DNA from: Kiritimatiellia bacterium
GTDB taxonomy: Bacteria; Verrucomicrobiota; Kiritimatiellia; RFP12; DVOR01
Assembly (NCBI GenBank): GCA_900771325.1
Contig: CAAGNN010000004.1
Span: 1-39,669, forward strand
Direction: 5' to 3'
DNA: 39,669 nt
Shown here: positions 1-6,448 of the stretch, in pieces
How the letters are laid out: every line of letters begins with the position of its first letter
Numbering within the stretch: the stretch's first letter is position 1
Notes under the pieces: model-generated
Told to the model about the DNA's origin: nothing
Databases searched by the model: none
What the model saw: the letters and a program-made list of their open reading frames with translations, nothing else
Made by a program: the position numbers and the translations under genes

Positions 1-1173
1 CAACGCCACCGAGCCGGTCCACTCCAAGTAGACCATTGCGGCGAACATTGCGGCGGCCGGGGCGGTGGGCAGGTAGGTGGCCGAACCGGGGGAGGCCGGC
101 TCGTAGAGCGGCTTGCCGGGGAGGGGGCGCGTCCACTCGGCCACAGCCAGGGGGAAGGGGAGCCAATGGGGCTTGGCGCTGTCGCGCGCAAGAATCTCAT
201 CCAGGTGCGCGAGCTCCTCCAGGCCGGTGGGGTCGGCGAAGGCCGGGCGGGTGTAGAGGGCAGTATTCGGGAGGCCGGGGGTGTTGGCGGTGGAGCGGAA
301 GAGGCCGGGCAGGGTGCTCTCCAGGTCGCTCTCGGTGGTGTAGTGGATCACCAGTTCGCGGCCCTCGGCCTGGGCGATGCGCTCGAGCCAGGGGGCCAGC
401 GCGCGCTCAAAGGAGCCGTTGTAGAGCAGCACATCGAGCTTGGTGGCCGCGCGCTGAGGGAGCGTCTCGGCCGGCAACCGCGCGGCGAGCTCCAGCAACA
501 CCTCTCGCTCGGCGAAGCCCTTGGCGATGGAGGCGAGGAGGTCTTTGGCCACGGAGGCGTGGAGGCCGCCCATTGGGGGCACTTCGGCCCCCTCTCCGCG
601 GATGGCGAGCACCATCGAGGCAGCAAGGATGTAGGCTTCCGAGGCGGTGCCCTTCGGCACCTTGCCGTTGTAGAAGGTGTCGTCGGTATACACTTTGCGC
701 CAGATGCGCGAGAAGGGCAGGAGCGTGCAGTGGGCGTTGAGGGCCAAGCGCGCCTGCTTGATCGCCTCCTTGGCGTTGTAGAGGCCGCTCATTTGGTAGC
801 GCGGCTTGCGCATCTCCACCAGGATAGGCCGGGCCAGGCGTGTGTCGCGTTGGGCCACCAGACCGCGCAAGCCCATAAAGGCGAGCGCGTCGCTCTCTTT
901 AGCCGAGAGGGAGACGAGGAGGGTGTCGGCCTTCAAGAGCTCAATCCGCTCGGCCTCGCGGTCGGGGTCGTTGACCCACGCCGAGAGGTAGGCGGTGCCT
1001 TCGGTGACGGCGGTCACCGGTTCGCCCAAGAGTTGACCGAGCTTCTCGGCCACCTCGGCCGCCGGCAGCGGGAAGCCTTGGCCGACGATCCAGGTCACGC
1101 GCGCCGAAGCCGCCGTGCCCACGAGCACGAGCGCGGCCAGGAGAGCGCCTTTGAGGGAGAGAACGCGCATCAT
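1..1173 (-). CDS. Secreted protein of unknown function (C-terminus beyond the window edge)
   Basis: The reading frame is open for 391 codons from the ATG at 1173 to the left edge, so the C-terminus is not seen. A second ATG follows directly (1170). AAGGA lies a few bases upstream and supports this start. The N-terminus is a signal peptide: a basic residue, a Leu/Val/Ala-rich core (about residues 8-20) and an ASA-R cleavage-like site near residue 24. The mature part has no family I can name. One segment (YNGKVPKGTASEAYILAAS, about residues 170-190) resembles the last block of SGNH/GDSL hydrolases, where a His-containing loop precedes a helix, but the expected N-terminal GDS block and the His are not evident. 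It is the last visible gene of an rsfS-lysA unit, 26 bp after lysA. An extracytoplasmic role is inferred from the signal peptide only. Confidence 0.7.
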   Translation of the reverse strand, partial: MMRVLSLKGALLAALVLVGTAASARVTWIVGQGFPLPAAEVAEKLGQLLGEPVTAVTEGTAYLSAWVNDPDREAERIELLKADTLLVSLSAKESDALAFMGLRGLVAQRDTRLARPILVEMRKPRYQMSGLYNAKEAIKQARLALNAHCTLLPFSRIWRKVYTDDTFYNGKVPKGTASEAYILAASMVLAIRGEGAEVPPMGGLHASVAKDLLASIAKGFAEREVLLELAARLPAETLPQRAATKLDVLLYNGSFERALAPWLERIAQAEGRELVIHYTTESDLESTLPGLFRSTANTPGLPNTALYTRPAFADPTGLEELAHLDEILARDSAKPHWLPFPLAVAEWTRPLPGKPLYEPASPGSATYLPTAPAAAMFAAMVYLEWTGSVAL

Positions 1174-1199
1174 CGTCTTCCTTGGGTTGGGCCGTGCGC

Positions 1200-2480
1200 C
1201 TAGCGGAAGTCGGCCAGGCCGGCGAAGTCGAGGGTGGCGAAGTAGTCGTCAATCGTCTCGGCGCGGCGGATTTCCTTCACCGAGCCATCCTCGCGCAGGA
1301 GGAGTTCGGCGGAGCGGAGCTTGCCATTGTAGTTGAAGCCCATCGCGTGGCCGTGGGCACCGGCGTCGTGGAGCACCAGGATATCGCCGGGGACAATCTC
1401 CGGGAAGGCGCGCTGGATGGCGAACTTGTCGTTGTTCTCGCAGAGCGAGCCGGTGATGTCGTAGACGTGGTCCTTGGGGAGCCCTTCCTTGCCCAGGACG
1501 GTGATGTGGTGGTAGGCACCGTAGAGCGCCGGGCGCATCAGGTTGGCCATACAGGCATCGAGCCCCACATAGTCGCGGTAGATGTGCTTGAGGTGGCGGA
1601 CGGTGGAGACGAGGTAGCCGTAGGGCCCGGTGATGCAGCGGCCGCACTCCAGGTAGATCGCCAGCTCGGGGTGGCCCTTGGCCAGGAGGTGCTCGCGGTA
1701 GGCCTGCTCGATGCCCGCGCCCACGCGCTCGAGGTCTACGGCCTGTTGTTCGGGGCGATAGGGGATGCCGATGCCGCCGCCCAGGTTCACGAAGTCGAAG
1801 GTAATCCCCAGCTTCTCCTTGAGCTCGATGATGAGGTCGAAGAGGAGGATGGCCGTGTCGATGAAGTACTGCGGGTTGAGCTCGTTGCTCGCCACCATCG
1901 TGTGCAGACCAAAGCGCTTGACCCCCTTGGCCTTGAGCAGCGCGTAGCCCTCGAAGAGCTGCTCGCGCGTGAAGCCATACTTCGCCTCCTCCGGCTTGCC
2001 GATGATGGCGTTGCCGCCCTTCAAGGGCCCCGGGTTGTAGCGGAAGCAGACCCGCTCGGGCAGACCGCAGGTGCGCTCCAGGAACTCAATGTGGCTGATG
2101 TCGTCGAGGTTGATGTTCGCGCCCAGGACCTTGGCCTTGGCGAACTCCTCGGCCGGCGTGTCGTTGGAGGTGAACATCATCGCCTCGCCCGGCAGCCCCA
2201 CCCGCTCGCTGAGCAAGAGCTCGGGCAGCGACGAGCAATCCGCCCCAAACCCTTCCTCCTGCAGCACGCGCATCAGGTAGGGATTCGGCGCGGCCTTCAC
2301 CGCAAAGAAGTTCCGGAAGCCCGCATTCCACGCAAAGGCCTTGCGCAGACGCCGCGCGTTTGCACGGATGGCCTTCTCGTCGTACAGGTGGAAGGGGGTG
2401 GGCCACTGCGCGGCAATCTCCCGCAGCTTCGCCTCGGAGCACGGCAGGGTCTTGGGGCTGGCAATCGTCTCGTCGCTCAT
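1200..2480 (-). CDS. lysA: Diaminopimelate decarboxylase
   Basis: PLP enzyme converting meso-diaminopimelate to L-lysine, the last step of lysine synthesis, in the cytoplasm. The 426-residue length fits the family. Visible fold-III decarboxylase marks are FFAVKAAPN with the PLP lysine at residue 62, the glycine loop GGGIGIPYRPEQ, ECGR near the phosphate site, and the C-terminal CENNDKF that supplies the catalytic Cys from the partner subunit, where CESxD is usual. I take the ATG at 2480. An in-frame TTG at 2498 would add six residues; neither has a strong ribosome site. The rsfS stop lies 21 bp upstream, so the two are probably co-transcribed. Confidence 0.93.
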   Translation of the reverse strand: MSDETIASPKTLPCSEAKLREIAAQWPTPFHLYDEKAIRANARRLRKAFAWNAGFRNFFAVKAAPNPYLMRVLQEEGFGADCSSLPELLLSERVGLPGEAMMFTSNDTPAEEFAKAKVLGANINLDDISHIEFLERTCGLPERVCFRYNPGPLKGGNAIIGKPEEAKYGFTREQLFEGYALLKAKGVKRFGLHTMVASNELNPQYFIDTAILLFDLIIELKEKLGITFDFVNLGGGIGIPYRPEQQAVDLERVGAGIEQAYREHLLAKGHPELAIYLECGRCITGPYGYLVSTVRHLKHIYRDYVGLDACMANLMRPALYGAYHHITVLGKEGLPKDHVYDITGSLCENNDKFAIQRAFPEIVPGDILVLHDAGAHGHAMGFNYNGKLRSAELLLREDGSVKEIRRAETIDDYFATLDFAGLADFR

Positions 2481-2501
2481 CGCTCGTCTCGCTTTCAATC
2501 G

Positions 2502-2858
2502 TTACGCTTCCGGCGCGAAGGGGATCTCCTTGGCCCCCTTCCACAACGCCTCAATGTCGTAGTACTCGCGCGCCTCGGGCACGAAGAGATGCGCTACCAC
2601 CGTGAAGGCATCCAGCAGCACCCAGCCGCTATCCGCCTCCCCCGAGCAGCGATACGTCCCGCCCTCCTGCGTCTTCAGATACGCCACCGCCGCCCGCTGC
2701 AACGCCTTCAAGTGCGGCGCAGACGTCCCCGACGCCACCACGCAATAATCCGTCACCGTCGAGACCCCACGCACATCCAGCACGCGGATCCCCTCCGCCT
2801 GCTTGTCATACAGCGCCTGGGCAATCCCCAACGCCAATCCTTCACTCGTCTGATCCAT
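2502..2858 (-). CDS. rsfS: Ribosome silencing factor RsfS (DUF143)
   Basis: Small protein (118 aa) that binds ribosomal protein L14 and blocks joining of the subunits when nutrients are short. The family core is clear: the DVRGVSTVTDYCVVASGTS block (residues 28-46), the SGWVLLDAFTVVAHLF strand pair, and the C-terminal YYDIEALWKGA. The length matches the family. The ATG at 2858 has GAAGGAAG upstream. It is the first gene of a minus-strand unit with lysA, driven by the promoter at 2917-2946. The usual neighbour nadD is not next to it here. Confidence 0.93.
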   Translation of the reverse strand: MDQTSEGLALGIAQALYDKQAEGIRVLDVRGVSTVTDYCVVASGTSAPHLKALQRAAVAYLKTQEGGTYRCSGEADSGWVLLDAFTVVAHLFVPEAREYYDIEALWKGAKEIPFAPEA

Positions 2859-2916
2859 CGCTCGCTTCCTTCTACTCGTTCGTCCGTCCAGTAGCTATTC
2901 CGTCTGTCGGCCCCAT

Positions 2917-2946
2917 AGTATAGCCTTTTCCCCCCTCCCCGCGCAA
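2917..2946 (-). promoter_or_regulatory. Promoter of rsfS-lysA
   Basis: On the minus strand TTGCGC (2941-2946), an 18-bp spacer and TATACT (2917-2922) form a sigma-70-like promoter. The expected start near 2910 leaves a leader of about 50 nt. Confidence 0.6.
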
Positions 2947-2952
2947 CTCAGA

Positions 2953-2987
2953 GCGCCCTGCGGCGCGTGAACGGTGAACGGTGAACG
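2953..2987. repeat. GC hairpin followed by a 7-bp tandem repeat
   Basis: The inverted repeat GCGCC-CTGC-GGCGC (2953-2966) is followed without a gap by three perfect copies of GTGAACG (2967-2987). It lies just upstream of the rsfS promoter. It belongs to the heptamer family described in the findings. Confidence 0.85.
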
Positions 2988-3017
2988 GACTGGGGGCCGC
3001 CGTCCCCACACCCCCGC

Positions 3018-3070
3018 ATGGGGGCTTCTCGCCCCCACACCCCTCGGGAGCGCGGTGCGCTCCACCCCGG
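3018..3070. repeat. Dispersed 53-bp repeat, copy 1
   Basis: Matches 38920-38972 at 51 of 53 positions in the same orientation. It contains the small hairpin GAGCGC-GGT-GCGCTC. Both copies lie between operons. Confidence 0.85.
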
Positions 3071-3124
3071 CCGAAGCGCCCTGCGGGCACTTCGGCTGAA
3101 GACTACGCACGGGGCCCCCAAGCC

Positions 3125-3300
3125 CCCGCCCCGGGTTGTCCCCCGACCCGCCCCGGGTTGGCCTCGGACCCGCCCCGGGTTGGCCTCGGACCCGCCCCGG
3201 GTTGTCCCCCGACCCGCCCCGGGTTGACCCCCGACCCGCCCCGGGTTGGCCCCTGACCCGCCCCGGGTTGGCCTCGGACCTGGGGCGGGTCGGGGGTGGG
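3125..3300. repeat. 22-bp-period GC-rich array 1
   Basis: Seven copies of the core CCCGCCCCGGGTTG start at 3125, 3147, 3169, 3191, 3213, 3235 and 3257, exactly 22 bp apart, with an 8-bp variable linker (for example GCCTCGGA or TCCCCCGA). The array ends with one unit in inverted orientation (about 3279-3297). Confidence 0.93.
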
Positions 3301-3390
3301 GGAGCCTCGCGCGCGCGTGCGCGTATTATCTAATGGAAGTGATCGCGCGGCGGGGTGGGGTGGGCGATCCGGGGCGGGGGCGGCTGGAGC

Positions 3391-3462
3391 GTGCACGGTG
3401 TGCACGGTGGCGGAGGGCTGGATTGGCGCGGGGGTGCACTTTTTTTGCACGAAAGCGTGCAC
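3391..3462. promoter_or_regulatory. Cluster of GTGCAC palindromes upstream of the HU-like gene
   Basis: GTGCAC occurs at 3391, 3400, 3434 and 3457, with a half site TGCAC at 3446. The last two sites form the hairpin TGCACG-AAAG-CGTGCA (3446-3461). Clustered identical palindromes 110-190 bp ahead of a gene suggest operator sites, but no regulator is identified. Confidence 0.4.
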
Positions 3463-3575
3463 GATGCGCGCAAGGGTGCGTTCGGGCGAGGAACCCCGGT
3501 CCGAGCGCCCCTTGACAGGCGGAGCGGTTTCTGCCGGAGGGTCACACTTCAGGGACAAGAAAGGTATGGTCAGAA

Positions 3576-4322
3576 ATGGCTGATGTAATGATTGAGACGA
3601 CTCCCGCGATCGAGAGCGTGAACTACCGCGTGGTCGAGAACCCCGTGGCGAGCCGGACGGCTGGCAAGCCGGTCTACACTGGCGTGGTGGAGGTTAAGGA
3701 GACCTACAACACTGCCGATGTGGCTAAGCGGATGGTGGCCGAGGGCTGCCCGGTGAAGGGCTCGACGGTGCTGCTGGTGCTCAATGAGTTTGCTGATATG
3801 CTCGCAAAGCTGACGGCTGAGGGGCGTGCGGTGAATATCAATGGGCTGGTGCGTTTTGCGCCGGTGATCCGCGGCACCTTCGAGTCGGCGGAGGCCCCGT
3901 GGAACACCACCGCGAATGCGCTGAGGGTGACGGCTTCTGTCGGCTCGCGCCTGCGCTACGCCGCTTCGACGAGCTCGGTGGTCCGCACGGATCGTGTCCT
4001 GGCGCTGCCGACGCTTGATCGCGTGGTGGACCTCTCGACGGTGCGCGACAACGTGATTTCGAGCGAGGGGGCCTTCTTCGTGATGGGCTCGGGCCTGACT
4101 TGGAATCCGGATGCCGCCGATGAGGGCTTCTTCCTCGACAACGGGTCGGGCGAGGAGCGTTGCCAGGGGCTTGAGAGTGTCCAGAACCCAACCTGTGCCG
4201 CGCTGCGCACCGGCCTGGTCTTCGAGAACTCTGGCGATGAGCTCACCCTGATCTTCCGCACCCGTCAGGGCGGCACCACGCTGCGCCAGGTGGCCTTCGA
4301 TAAGCCGCTGGCAACGGCCTAA
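3576..4322 (+). CDS. HU-like DNA-binding protein with a C-terminal DUF4469-like domain
   Basis: 248 residues. Residues about 15-135 look like the HU/IHF-related DNA-binding domain found in Bacteroidetes and PVC bacteria, with a helical N-terminal half (TYNTADVAKRMVAEG; TVLLVLNEFADMLAKLTAEG) and a strand region (RAVNINGLVRFAPVIRGTF). Residues about 150-248 form a separate beta-rich domain ending in TLIFRTRQGG, like DUF4469, which occurs behind this type of HU domain. The likely role is architectural DNA binding or nucleoid structure. The ATG at 3576 has AAAGG about 12 bp upstream, a slightly long spacing. A 25-aa microprotein and a strong terminator follow. Function is inferred from fold resemblance only. 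Confidence 0.8.
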   Translation: MADVMIETTPAIESVNYRVVENPVASRTAGKPVYTGVVEVKETYNTADVAKRMVAEGCPVKGSTVLLVLNEFADMLAKLTAEGRAVNINGLVRFAPVIRGTFESAEAPWNTTANALRVTASVGSRLRYAASTSSVVRTDRVLALPTLDRVVDLSTVRDNVISSEGAFFVMGSGLTWNPDAADEGFFLDNGSGEERCQGLESVQNPTCAALRTGLVFENSGDELTLIFRTRQGGTTLRQVAFDKPLATA

Positions 4323-4378
4323 GCGCGCGGCGCGTGCCAGAGGATGATGAATACCCAACAGGAAAGGAGGTGATGCGG

Positions 4379-4456
4379 ATGGATGAGACGCTGATGGCGG
4401 TGCTGCTCAAGGCCCTCAAGAGCCTGATTAACGGACTGCTGAGGCTGCTTGAATAG
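4379..4456 (+). CDS. 25-aa amphipathic microprotein
   Basis: A textbook ribosome site AGGAGG (4365-4370) stands 8 bp before the ATG at 4379. The frame encodes 25 residues and stops at TAG 4454-4456; a strong terminator starts 11 bp later. The peptide is Leu-rich with no Pro and one Gly. Polar residues fall at 11, 14, 15, 18, 22 and 25, so an ideal helix has one polar face and one Leu/Ile/Val face. A membrane-surface or coiled-coil peptide is likely. I recall that PGAP annotates a tiny membrane-type protein called smalltalk next to HU-family genes in Bacteroides. This could be a functional analogue; sequence similarity cannot be claimed. An in-frame ATG at 4373 sits too close to the ribosome site. 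Confidence 0.65.
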   Translation: MDETLMAVLLKALKSLINGLLRLLE

Positions 4457-4467
4457 CCGTAATCGCG

Positions 4468-4501
4468 GCGGGGGTGCCCGGAGACGGGCACCCCCGCTTT
4501 T
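4468..4501 (+). terminator. Rho-independent terminator of the HU-like/microprotein unit
   Basis: A perfect 13-bp stem (4468-4480 with 4485-4497), GAGA loop, then TTTT. It sits 11 bp after the microprotein stop. Confidence 0.93.
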
Positions 4502-4517
4502 AGTTGAAGGGAAGACG

Positions 4518-4551
4518 AAGGCCGGCCCTCGGAGTTCCGAAGGCCGGCCTT
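4518..4551. terminator. Inverted repeat between convergent genes, probable bidirectional terminator
   Basis: 16-nt arms (4518-4533 with 4536-4551) pair at 15 positions around AAGGCCGGCC. It sits between the HU-like unit (plus) and the QueD-like gene (minus). T-tracts are weak on both sides. Confidence 0.55.
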
Positions 4552-4569
4552 TGTGCGAGGGGCTATCTG

Positions 4570-4597
4570 CTAACCGCTAACAGTTAACGACTAACCG
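4570..4597. repeat. 7-bp tandem repeat (CTAACCG type)
   Basis: Four units of 7 bp: CTAACCG, CTAACAG, TTAACGA, CTAACCG. They lie just beyond the stop of the minus-strand QueD-like gene. Confidence 0.8.
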
Positions 4598-4602
4598 CCC
4601 CC

Positions 4603-5169
4603 TTACTTCTGCTTGCGGTAGCCGCACTTGGGGCAGACGCCGTCCTTGAGCTCGATGCCGCAGAGGGGGCAGCGGTCAAGGGTGCGGGTGGGGGTGAAGT
4701 CCATCGTGGCGGCGTTGACGCCGCTGGTGAAGGTGATCTTGGCGATGTTGAGCTTGTCCTTGAGCAGGTCGTAGACGATCTTAATCATCCCTTCAACGGT
4801 CATCGTCTCCTTGGTGACGACGAGGCGGCACTCGGGGTAGGCGGTGGCGAGGTCGGTCTTGAAGGCGGGGCCCTTCATCGTGTTGCGGGGCGAGCCGTTG
4901 CGGATGCCCTGCTTCTCGTAGACGGCGAGGATGGCGGGCAGGAGGGGGTCGTCCTCGCGCAGGATGAGGGCGTGGTCGAAGTTCTTGAGGACTTCCCAGG
5001 CGACCTTCTGGACTTCGTTGCAGGGATAGACCATATTGACGCCGGGCTCGATGGTGTCCTCGACCTCGATGGTGAGGCCGCCGGTGTGGCCGTGGAGGTA
5101 CTGGGCTTCGCCCTGGAAACCGTAGAAGCGGTGGGCGTACTGAAGGTCGAGATGAGTAATCGAACGCAT
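4603..5169 (-). CDS. Atypical 6-pyruvoyl-tetrahydropterin synthase/QueD-family protein with C-terminal zinc ribbon
   Basis: 188 residues from the ATG at 5169, with AAGGAG 8-10 bp upstream. The PTPS fold is indicated by the zinc-ligand set (AHR near residue 12, HGH near residue 27) and by FDHALILREDDPL with the catalytic Asp-His. The catalytic Cys that normally stands four residues before HGH (CGRLHGH in E. coli QueD) is Ala here (AQYLHGH, with a Glu one residue earlier). The C-terminal Glu that anchors the pterin is not evident either. The last 25 residues form a CxxC-x9-CxxC zinc ribbon (CPLCG, CPKCG), absent from E. coli QueD. Fold membership is fairly sure; the reaction is open. It is a single-gene unit with its own promoter and a structured leader. 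Confidence 0.8.
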   Translation of the reverse strand: MRSITHLDLQYAHRFYGFQGEAQYLHGHTGGLTIEVEDTIEPGVNMVYPCNEVQKVAWEVLKNFDHALILREDDPLLPAILAVYEKQGIRNGSPRNTMKGPAFKTDLATAYPECRLVVTKETMTVEGMIKIVYDLLKDKLNIAKITFTSGVNAATMDFTPTRTLDRCPLCGIELKDGVCPKCGYRKQK

Positions 5170-5200
5170 GGGTTGACTCCTTGAGTTGTGTTGGTTTTGG

Positions 5201-5242
5201 ATGGCGGCAGGGGTGCGGCGGAGGGCCGCGTTCTGCAACCAT
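5201..5242 (-). ncRNA. Nested hairpin in the leader of the QueD-like gene
   Basis: Read on the minus strand, the leader begins with ATGG/CCAT and GCAG/CTGC helices enclosing the hairpin GCGGC-CCTCC-GCCGC (5215-5229). It begins a few bases after the predicted start near 5246 and ends about 20 bp before the ribosome site. QueD genes are often controlled by preQ1 riboswitches, but I do not see a known preQ1 class here. Confidence 0.4.
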
Positions 5243-5252
5243 TACAAAATCA

Positions 5253-5258
5253 AGTATA
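5253..5258 (-). promoter_or_regulatory. -10 box of the QueD-like gene
   Basis: TATACT on the minus strand, about 84 bp before the ATG at 5169. Confidence 0.55.
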
Positions 5259-5315
5259 GCGCCTTCTTTTGAGAAAAGCAAGCGCTTTTCGTGGTTTGGG
5301 GCGGAGAAAATGTGG

Positions 5316-5321
5316 TAGACT
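5316..5321 (+). promoter_or_regulatory. -10 box of the pyrB operon
   Basis: TAGACT preceded by an AT-rich stretch. AAAGGAAGG (5331-5339) follows and then the ATG at 5344. The same variant -10 is seen ahead of leuS. Confidence 0.5.
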
Positions 5322-5343
5322 GTGGGTCCGAAAGGAAGGCATT

Positions 5344-6447
5344 ATGCTGAAGGATATGACGACGCTTTCGTGGGAGGAGTTCGAGGCGCTCCCGTTGCGC
5401 GAGAAGGCACCCTACTTGATGCAGGACGATGGGATGCCCTTTCACACGCTCTTTGCCCAACAGTTCAACCGCGCGCTGCTTGAGCGGCTCTGCAACCTGG
5501 CCACGGAGATCCGGCGCCTGAGCAAGCGGCGGGAGGGGGCGCTCTTCCTGAGTTCGCTCCTCTCGCACCGCCGGGCGATGCTCTACTTTTCCCAGCCGAG
5601 TTCGCGCACCTTCCTCTCGCACCTCTCGGCCTGCGAAATCCTGGGGATGCGCACGGGCTCTGTGCGCGACGCGGCCACCTCCTCGGAATTGAAGGGCGAG
5701 AGCAAGGAGGATTCGGTGCGGACCTTCTCCTCCTACTTCGACCTGGTGATTATGCGCTCGCCCTCGCGCGGGTTGGCCGAGCGGATGGCGTGGGTGTTGG
5801 GCAACTCCGAGCGCAATGTGCCGATCATCAACGCCGGCTCGGGGAAGGACCAGCACCCCACCCAGGCGCTGCTCGACATCTACACCCTCTTCCGCTCCTT
5901 CGAGACGCAGGGCGGCATCGACGGCAAGACCGTCCTCTTTGTGGGCGATCTGCTGCGCGGGCGGACCGTGCGCTCGCTCTCCTACCTGCTCACGCGCTTT
6001 GAGAACGTCCGCCAGGTCTTTGTGGCGCCGCCCGAGCTGCAGATTAAGGAGGACATCCTCCAGATGCTCGAGAAGCGCGGCGTGCGCTACGAGGTCTCCA
6101 ACGATATGCGCAAGTATCTGCCCGAGGCCGACGCGGTCTATATGACGCGCATTCAGGATGAGTGGGACAGCGCCAGCGGCGAGTCGGCCAAGATTGACAC
6201 CTCGGCCTTCAAGCTCACCCCCATCGAGGCGGCCCTGATGAAGCCCGGCGCGGCCATCCTCCACCCCTTGCCGCGGCGCGACGAGATCTCCCCGCTGCTC
6301 GACAACGACCCGCGCGCCAAGTACTGGCGCCAGATGCGCAACGGGATGTGGATCCGCGCCGCGCTCATCGCCGCCACCTTCGGCTGCGAAGAGGCTATCC
6401 ACGCGTACTACGCCGAGCACCCCGTTTCGCCCAAGCAGGGGAAGTGA
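5344..6447 (+). CDS. pyrB: Aspartate carbamoyltransferase catalytic subunit
   Basis: Transfers the carbamoyl group of carbamoyl phosphate to L-aspartate, the committed step of pyrimidine synthesis. 367 residues from the ATG at 5344, backed by AAAGGAAGG. Carbamoyl-phosphate binding is marked by PSSRTFLSH (in place of the common STRTR). HPTQALLDIYTLF, the aspartate-domain motif MTRIQDEW and HPLPRRDEI are intact. The protein is about 55 residues longer than E. coli PyrB, mostly from an N-terminal extension and loops. No pyrI follows. It is the first gene of a four-gene unit (pyrB-rnhC-aroA-PHP) whose genes overlap or nearly touch; rnhC starts 2 bp after its stop. Confidence 0.93.
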   Translation: MLKDMTTLSWEEFEALPLREKAPYLMQDDGMPFHTLFAQQFNRALLERLCNLATEIRRLSKRREGALFLSSLLSHRRAMLYFSQPSSRTFLSHLSACEILGMRTGSVRDAATSSELKGESKEDSVRTFSSYFDLVIMRSPSRGLAERMAWVLGNSERNVPIINAGSGKDQHPTQALLDIYTLFRSFETQGGIDGKTVLFVGDLLRGRTVRSLSYLLTRFENVRQVFVAPPELQIKEDILQMLEKRGVRYEVSNDMRKYLPEADAVYMTRIQDEWDSASGESAKIDTSAFKLTPIEAALMKPGAAILHPLPRRDEISPLLDNDPRAKYWRQMRNGMWIRAALIAATFGCEEAIHAYYAEHPVSPKQGK

Positions 6448-6448
6448 C

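Larger units (their letters stand above)
2988..3575. other. Gap between rsfS and the HU-like gene: repeats, no gene seen
   Basis: This GC-rich region holds a 53-bp dispersed repeat (3018-3070), a 22-bp-period array (3125-3300) and a cluster of GTGCAC palindromes (3391-3462). Open frames across it are long only because stop codons are rare at this GC content; they are built from the repeats. TTGACA at 3512-3517 looks like a -35 box for the HU-like gene, but no good -10 follows at the right spacing. Confidence 0.6.

Noticed and set aside
1182..2894. Long plus-strand frame opposite lysA and rsfS (570 codons)
   Set aside because: It mirrors the real minus-strand genes; GC-rich DNA leaves few stops on the opposite strand, and the translation resembles no family. 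The same holds for long frames opposite leuS (30869-33130), ftsI (35125-37323) and hisA-uup (10858-12165).
3324..3329. TATTAT as a promoter for the HU-like gene
   Set aside because: It lies 250 bp upstream with no -35 at the right spacing, and the repeat-rich context makes chance likely.
3512..3517. TTGACA as a complete promoter for the HU-like gene
   Set aside because: No -10-like hexamer follows at 16-18 bp; only the -35 match is good.
3103..3558. Minus-strand frame of 151 codons through array 1
   Set aside because: A Pro/Arg/Gly-rich product made of repeat units with no ribosome site; repeat DNA, not a gene.
5201..5242. Known preQ1 riboswitch ahead of the QueD-like gene
   Set aside because: The structure lacks the A-rich tail pseudoknot of class I and the class II helix order that I know; kept only as an unassigned structured leader.
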